NCBI GenBank assembly: GCA_013399875.1
Contig: VXAZ01008127.1
Span: 975,739-1,039,738 of the forward strand
DNA length: 64,000 nt
Direction: 5' to 3'
Origin: Gymnorhina tibicen
Lineage: Eukaryota > Chordata > Aves > Passeriformes > Artamidae
The notes beneath the pieces were generated by a model, which was not told the DNA's origin, ran no database searches, and saw only the letters and a list, made by a program, of their open reading frames with translations. Position 1 is the first letter of the stretch. Each line of letters opens with the position of its first letter. Positions 62,601-64,000 of the stretch are shown here, piece by piece. A program made the translations under genes and the position numbers.

Positions 62601-62862
62601 GTGATCACCTGTGGGCTCTCAGGTCACTGGGGAGCAGCTGGAGCCAGACAACAGCTGAGCCGTGCAGGGAGAGCTGCAGCTGAGTGGCAAACTCCATTCA
62701 CAGGTGAAAATCTTTGTCTTTGCAGGCCGGGTGTCATTTTTCACCTCTGGATCAGAGAACCTTCACCGGGTGGAGAAGGTTCAGTGGGGCACTCGCTTTG
62801 CCATCACCATCTCCTTCACCTGCGACCCGGAGCACGGCATCGGGGACCCGCTCCTGGGGTGA
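30867..62862 (+). CDS. OGFOD3: OGFOD3, 2-oxoglutarate and Fe(II) oxygenase domain protein 3, missing its first exon
   Basis: Eight plus-strand exons: 30867-31117, 35718-35793, 36409-36451, 42716-42780, 43365-43421, 47717-47870, 52839-52962 and 62726-62862. Phases join to about 301 residues plus stop; human is 319, so roughly 20-30 N-terminal residues lie in the gap. The order is: a membrane anchor (WLKAAILLLSAAAGGGLVVW), a cysteine-bearing stretch (IPCSEDYDSH, GCTPRKCGRGVTD), then the prolyl-hydroxylase-like oxygenase fold. Iron ligands are His and Asp in HPHVDK (codons at 47859 and 47865) and His in NLHRVEK (62764); the 2-oxoglutarate Arg is in TRFAITISF (62794). NST and NKT are possible glycosylation sites. 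From family knowledge it is a type II membrane protein with unknown substrate. Confidence 0.95.
32053..32466 (+). mobile_element. CR1 LINE 3' fragment, about 410 bases
   Basis: The longest CR1 piece in the window: 'gggctggagaacctctccta', 'ccagtacttaaagggaagct', 'gactggaacagcctccccag', then 'gatgatctttggaggtcctt' and a terminal 'tctgtggttctg'. It is plus-oriented and decayed, with no intact reverse transcriptase frame. Confidence 0.92.
32640..32684 (+). repeat. Poly-T tract (45 T)
   Basis: A pure run of T, possibly the poly(A) of a minus-strand retroposed transcript or a slippage tract. No recognisable gene copy lies beside it. Confidence 0.95.
34075..34145 (+). mobile_element. Short CR1 LINE 3' end
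   Basis: 'gaatgagatgatctccaaag' then 'tcccttccaacc' and 'ctgttctatgat' are the CR1 3' end in plus orientation. Confidence 0.85.
34741..34793 (+). repeat. 28-base tandem duplication
   Basis: The unit CTGTCAGAGACCCCAGAAAT plus GTAACAGT at 34741-34768 is followed at once by a second near-perfect copy. Confidence 0.95.
35718..35793 (+). CDS. OGFOD3: OGFOD3 exon
   Basis: 76 bases, acceptor GTGTTGCAG, donor GTAG|GTAATT. Encodes GCTPRKCGRGVTDAVVTREE and AERIR, almost identical to human. Confidence 0.95.
36409..36451 (+). CDS. OGFOD3: OGFOD3 exon (43 bases)
   Basis: A very short exon, acceptor TTGCCTGCAG, donor AGGG|GTGAGC. Encodes IAERGLSLGGSDGG; human has VAEKGLSLGGSDGG. Confidence 0.93.
36452..42715 (+). 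other. OGFOD3 intron (6.3 kb)
   Basis: Contains one CR1 fragment (about 37897-38100), pyrimidine-rich stretches near 37575-37605 and otherwise unremarkable sequence. No exon or RNA gene recognised. Confidence 0.7.
37897..38100 (-). mobile_element. CR1 LINE 3' fragment
   Basis: Plus reading starts ATCATAGAATGGTTTGGGTT and continues through 'gggcagggacaccttccact' and 'tcctggccttggacacttcc'. This is the reverse complement of the CR1 3' region. ORFs at 37864-38364 are its shadows. Confidence 0.92.
42716..42780 (+). CDS. OGFOD3: OGFOD3 exon
   Basis: 65 bases, acceptor CCTTTTCCAG, donor ACAG|GTAAAA. Encodes ASILDLHSGALSLGKHFVNL and Y, one residue from human over most of its length. Confidence 0.94.
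43365..43421 (+). CDS. OGFOD3: OGFOD3 exon
   Basis: 57 bases, acceptor AATTTTCCAG, donor ACCG|GTAAAG. Encodes YFGDKIRDIFTEEDFALY; human has YFGDKIQNIFSEEDFRLY. Confidence 0.94.
43422..47716 (+). other. OGFOD3 intron (4.3 kb)
   Basis: AT-rich in the middle (44.2-44.9 kb), with a short TTTA-type run near 47650. No repeat family, exon or RNA gene that I can name. Confidence 0.65.
47717..47870 (+). CDS. OGFOD3: OGFOD3 exon with iron-binding His-x-Asp
   Basis: 154 bases, acceptor TCTTTGCAG, donor CAAG|GTGAGG. Encodes VRQRIQERIAQVFGIS, LTKPTFFSRMNST and HDEYWHPHVDK. The HxD of HVD supplies two of the three iron ligands. Confidence 0.95.
47871..52838 (+). other. OGFOD3 intron (5.0 kb)
   Basis: Contains a short CR1 3' end at about 49797-49878. 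Otherwise I see nothing that I can support. Confidence 0.65.
49797..49878 (+). mobile_element. Short CR1 LINE 3' end
   Basis: 'gtggttggactcggtgatct' then 'tggaggtctttta' and 'caacctaaatact' are the CR1 3' terminus in plus orientation. Confidence 0.85.
52839..52962 (+). CDS. OGFOD3: OGFOD3 exon
   Basis: 124 bases, acceptor TTCCCCACAG, donor GCAG|GTACGA. Encodes VTYGSFDYTSLLYLSDY, EDFGGGRFVFMDADSNKTVE and PRA, the core strands of the double-stranded beta-helix. Confidence 0.95.
59551..59618 (-). mobile_element. Short CR1-like fragment
   Basis: 'gcttggaaaggacctctgga' followed by 'catcatctactccaatgccc' and 'cctgttcaaa' is a degenerate reverse-complement CR1 3' end. Confidence 0.7.
59689..59780 (+). 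repeat. 34-base tandem repeat, 2.7 units
   Basis: The unit TTTGTGCCAGTGACGTGGCC plus CTGGTGGGACTGAG starts at 59689, 59723 and 59757. Units 2 and 3 contain TGACGTGG; unit 1 has TGATGTGG. The third unit breaks off at 59780. Confidence 0.95.
59846..59884 (+). mobile_element. Very short CR1-like 3' end
   Basis: 'ttggaccaggtaacttcgca' then 'agggctcttccaaccc' resembles the last 40 bases of CR1 in plus orientation. Confidence 0.55.
62726..62862 (+). CDS. OGFOD3: OGFOD3 last coding exon
   Basis: 137 bases, acceptor TCTTTGCAG, stop TGA at 62860-62862. Encodes RVSFFTSGSENLHRVEKV and GTRFAITISFTCDPEHGI, holding the distal iron His and the 2-oxoglutarate Arg. The C-terminus is DPLLG, as short as in human. 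Confidence 0.95.
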
Positions 62863-64000
62863 CTCCTCCGGGCACGGGATGGGAGCTCAAATGGAAGGAG
62901 AGAAGCCCTGCAAGAGAAGAGGAGAAAGGGAGATGCCATCTCTCATAACCTCACATGCAATCAGAACTGCCCAGCTGTGGGAACACGCTGTCACACCCTT
63001 GGTTTTCACGTGTCTTTTTCCATAATGGTGGCTTAAGGACCGTGTTAAATTGGATGCATTCTGAAAACAGTTTGTCTTCGTGTTCCAAAGGGACAGGCTA
63101 CAAAGAAGAGAGGGTGAGCTCTGCAGAGAAGAGAACTGGGCTCTTCATTTTTTTAATATTTTAAAAAAAATTCTTCAGTTTGAAAGATACAAACAATCTT
63201 TTGGGCCATGCCTTGATCTGCCTCCCCAGGCTGCTGTTTCCTGTTCAGTTCTTCAGCCTCTTCAGTTACTGGTGTGATGTAGAAAGTCTGCCCTAAGTTA
63301 ATTGAGCCACGTGAGTGTTACTCTCTAGAACACGCCTCCTGTTGAGAGGCATGGATTCTCCTGAGTGTGGGATCAGTGGGGAATACACCTGGGTTTGGCT
63401 ACTGGGACTTACTTGAACTTTTTTTTAAATTGAATTACTACTGATTCAATATTCAGGAAGTCTCTCAATAGCTATTTTTGGACTTCTCCTTTCCAGTTCA
63501 GTATAAAGACTTTTTCTGTTAACGAGGACCAGTGGAGTTCCCTGAATATTAAATTGCAGGGACTTCCAAGAGGAGCTGTGTGCATTGCAGTGCAGATAAC
63601 GTAACAAACACATGCATGATCTTGCCAACTACTCCGGGTTTTTTACTGCAATCAGATTTCTGTGGGTCAGGAGGTTGATAAATAAATGGTAGAAAAACCT
63701 AATTTTTTTTCTCAATCAAATTCTGAAGTAACCAAATTCTGAAGCTGGTTTATTACTTGGATGTATAATTTCTGTGAAACACTGAAAATCTGGGAATGTG
63801 CTTTGATTTTTTTTTTTTTTTAATTTTATGCATACAGTTTGGACTTTATAACGTGCCCTTTTATGGAAATAATAAGTCCTGGGGGAATTACACTGAAGAT
63901 CAATATAAAGAGGGATGATGAGAGGACACATGGACTTGTGAGGGCTCTCACTGGGCACACCAGCAAGATTAGTCCTCTGTAATTTCATTTCTTCTCAAAC
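62863..64000 (+). other. OGFOD3 3' untranslated region and downstream
   Basis: Follows the stop codon. It contains poly-T runs near 63807 and an AATAAA at 63680. No further gene is visible before the window ends. Confidence 0.5.
63680..63685 (+). terminator. Candidate poly(A) signal of OGFOD3
   Basis: AATAAA about 820 bases after the OGFOD3 stop. A plausible 3' end, but others may lie beyond the window. Confidence 0.3.

Larger units (their letters stand above)
52963..62725 (+). other. OGFOD3 last intron (9.8 kb)
   Basis: The largest intron. It holds two short CR1 pieces (59551-59618 minus, 59846-59884 plus), a 34-base tandem array between them and a short TA run near 60992. No nested gene that I can support. 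Confidence 0.7.

Noticed and set aside
1..64000. tRNA, rRNA, CRISPR, prophage or operon features
   Set aside because: None seen. The few T-loop-like strings (for example near 14011 and 42460) lack a partner cloverleaf, and the window is vertebrate nuclear DNA.

Overview
This is a stretch of vertebrate nuclear DNA, almost certainly avian. It has spliced genes with GT..AG introns, CpG-island promoters, and many 3' fragments of CR1, the dominant LINE of birds. It holds four genes in the order NARF(-), CYBC1(+), HEXD(-), OGFOD3(+). From established knowledge, this is the human 17q25.3 neighbourhood read in the opposite direction (bird chromosome 18 type). Strands alternate: NARF/CYBC1 are head to head, CYBC1/HEXD tail to tail, and HEXD/OGFOD3 head to head. 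Gene identities rest on exon-by-exon comparison with the remembered human proteins, supported by intron phases that join without error.

Layout. 1-2094: the first three coding exons of NARF on the minus strand, with the rest running off the left edge, followed by its CpG-island promoter (about 1.7-2.9 kb). 2.9-8.2 kb: intergenic sequence with a CR1 fragment, a probable solo LTR and a second CR1 fragment just before the next CpG island. 8.28-8.66 kb: CpG island and probable noncoding first exon of CYBC1, with two YY1-like motifs and a short upstream ORF. 10.79-16.48 kb: six coding exons of CYBC1 forming a complete 190-residue ORF. 16.5-20.7 kb: convergent 3' regions. 21.80-29.35 kb: eleven coding exons of HEXD on the minus strand, complete apart from the N-terminal exon or exons. 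29.4-30.8 kb: two minisatellites around a 681-base run of N. The gap must hold the HEXD/OGFOD3 bidirectional promoter and both first exons. 30.87-62.86 kb: eight coding exons of OGFOD3, with large introns that hold CR1 fragments and small tandem repeats.

What the genes do (family knowledge). NARF is a nuclear prelamin-A binder of the iron-only-hydrogenase-like family. CYBC1/EROS is an ER chaperone for the phagocyte NADPH oxidase subunit gp91phox. HEXD is a nucleocytoplasmic GH20 beta-N-acetylhexosaminidase. OGFOD3 is a single-pass membrane 2-oxoglutarate/Fe(II) oxygenase of unknown substrate. They share a conserved neighbourhood, not a pathway. I see no prokaryotic feature, CRISPR array, tRNA or rRNA, and no clearly new biological system. 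The most interesting leftovers are a possible divergent mini-exon at the CYBC1 promoter that is in phase with NARF exon 2, the gap and minisatellites over the HEXD/OGFOD3 promoter, and a small intronic tandem array carrying TGACGTGG motifs.
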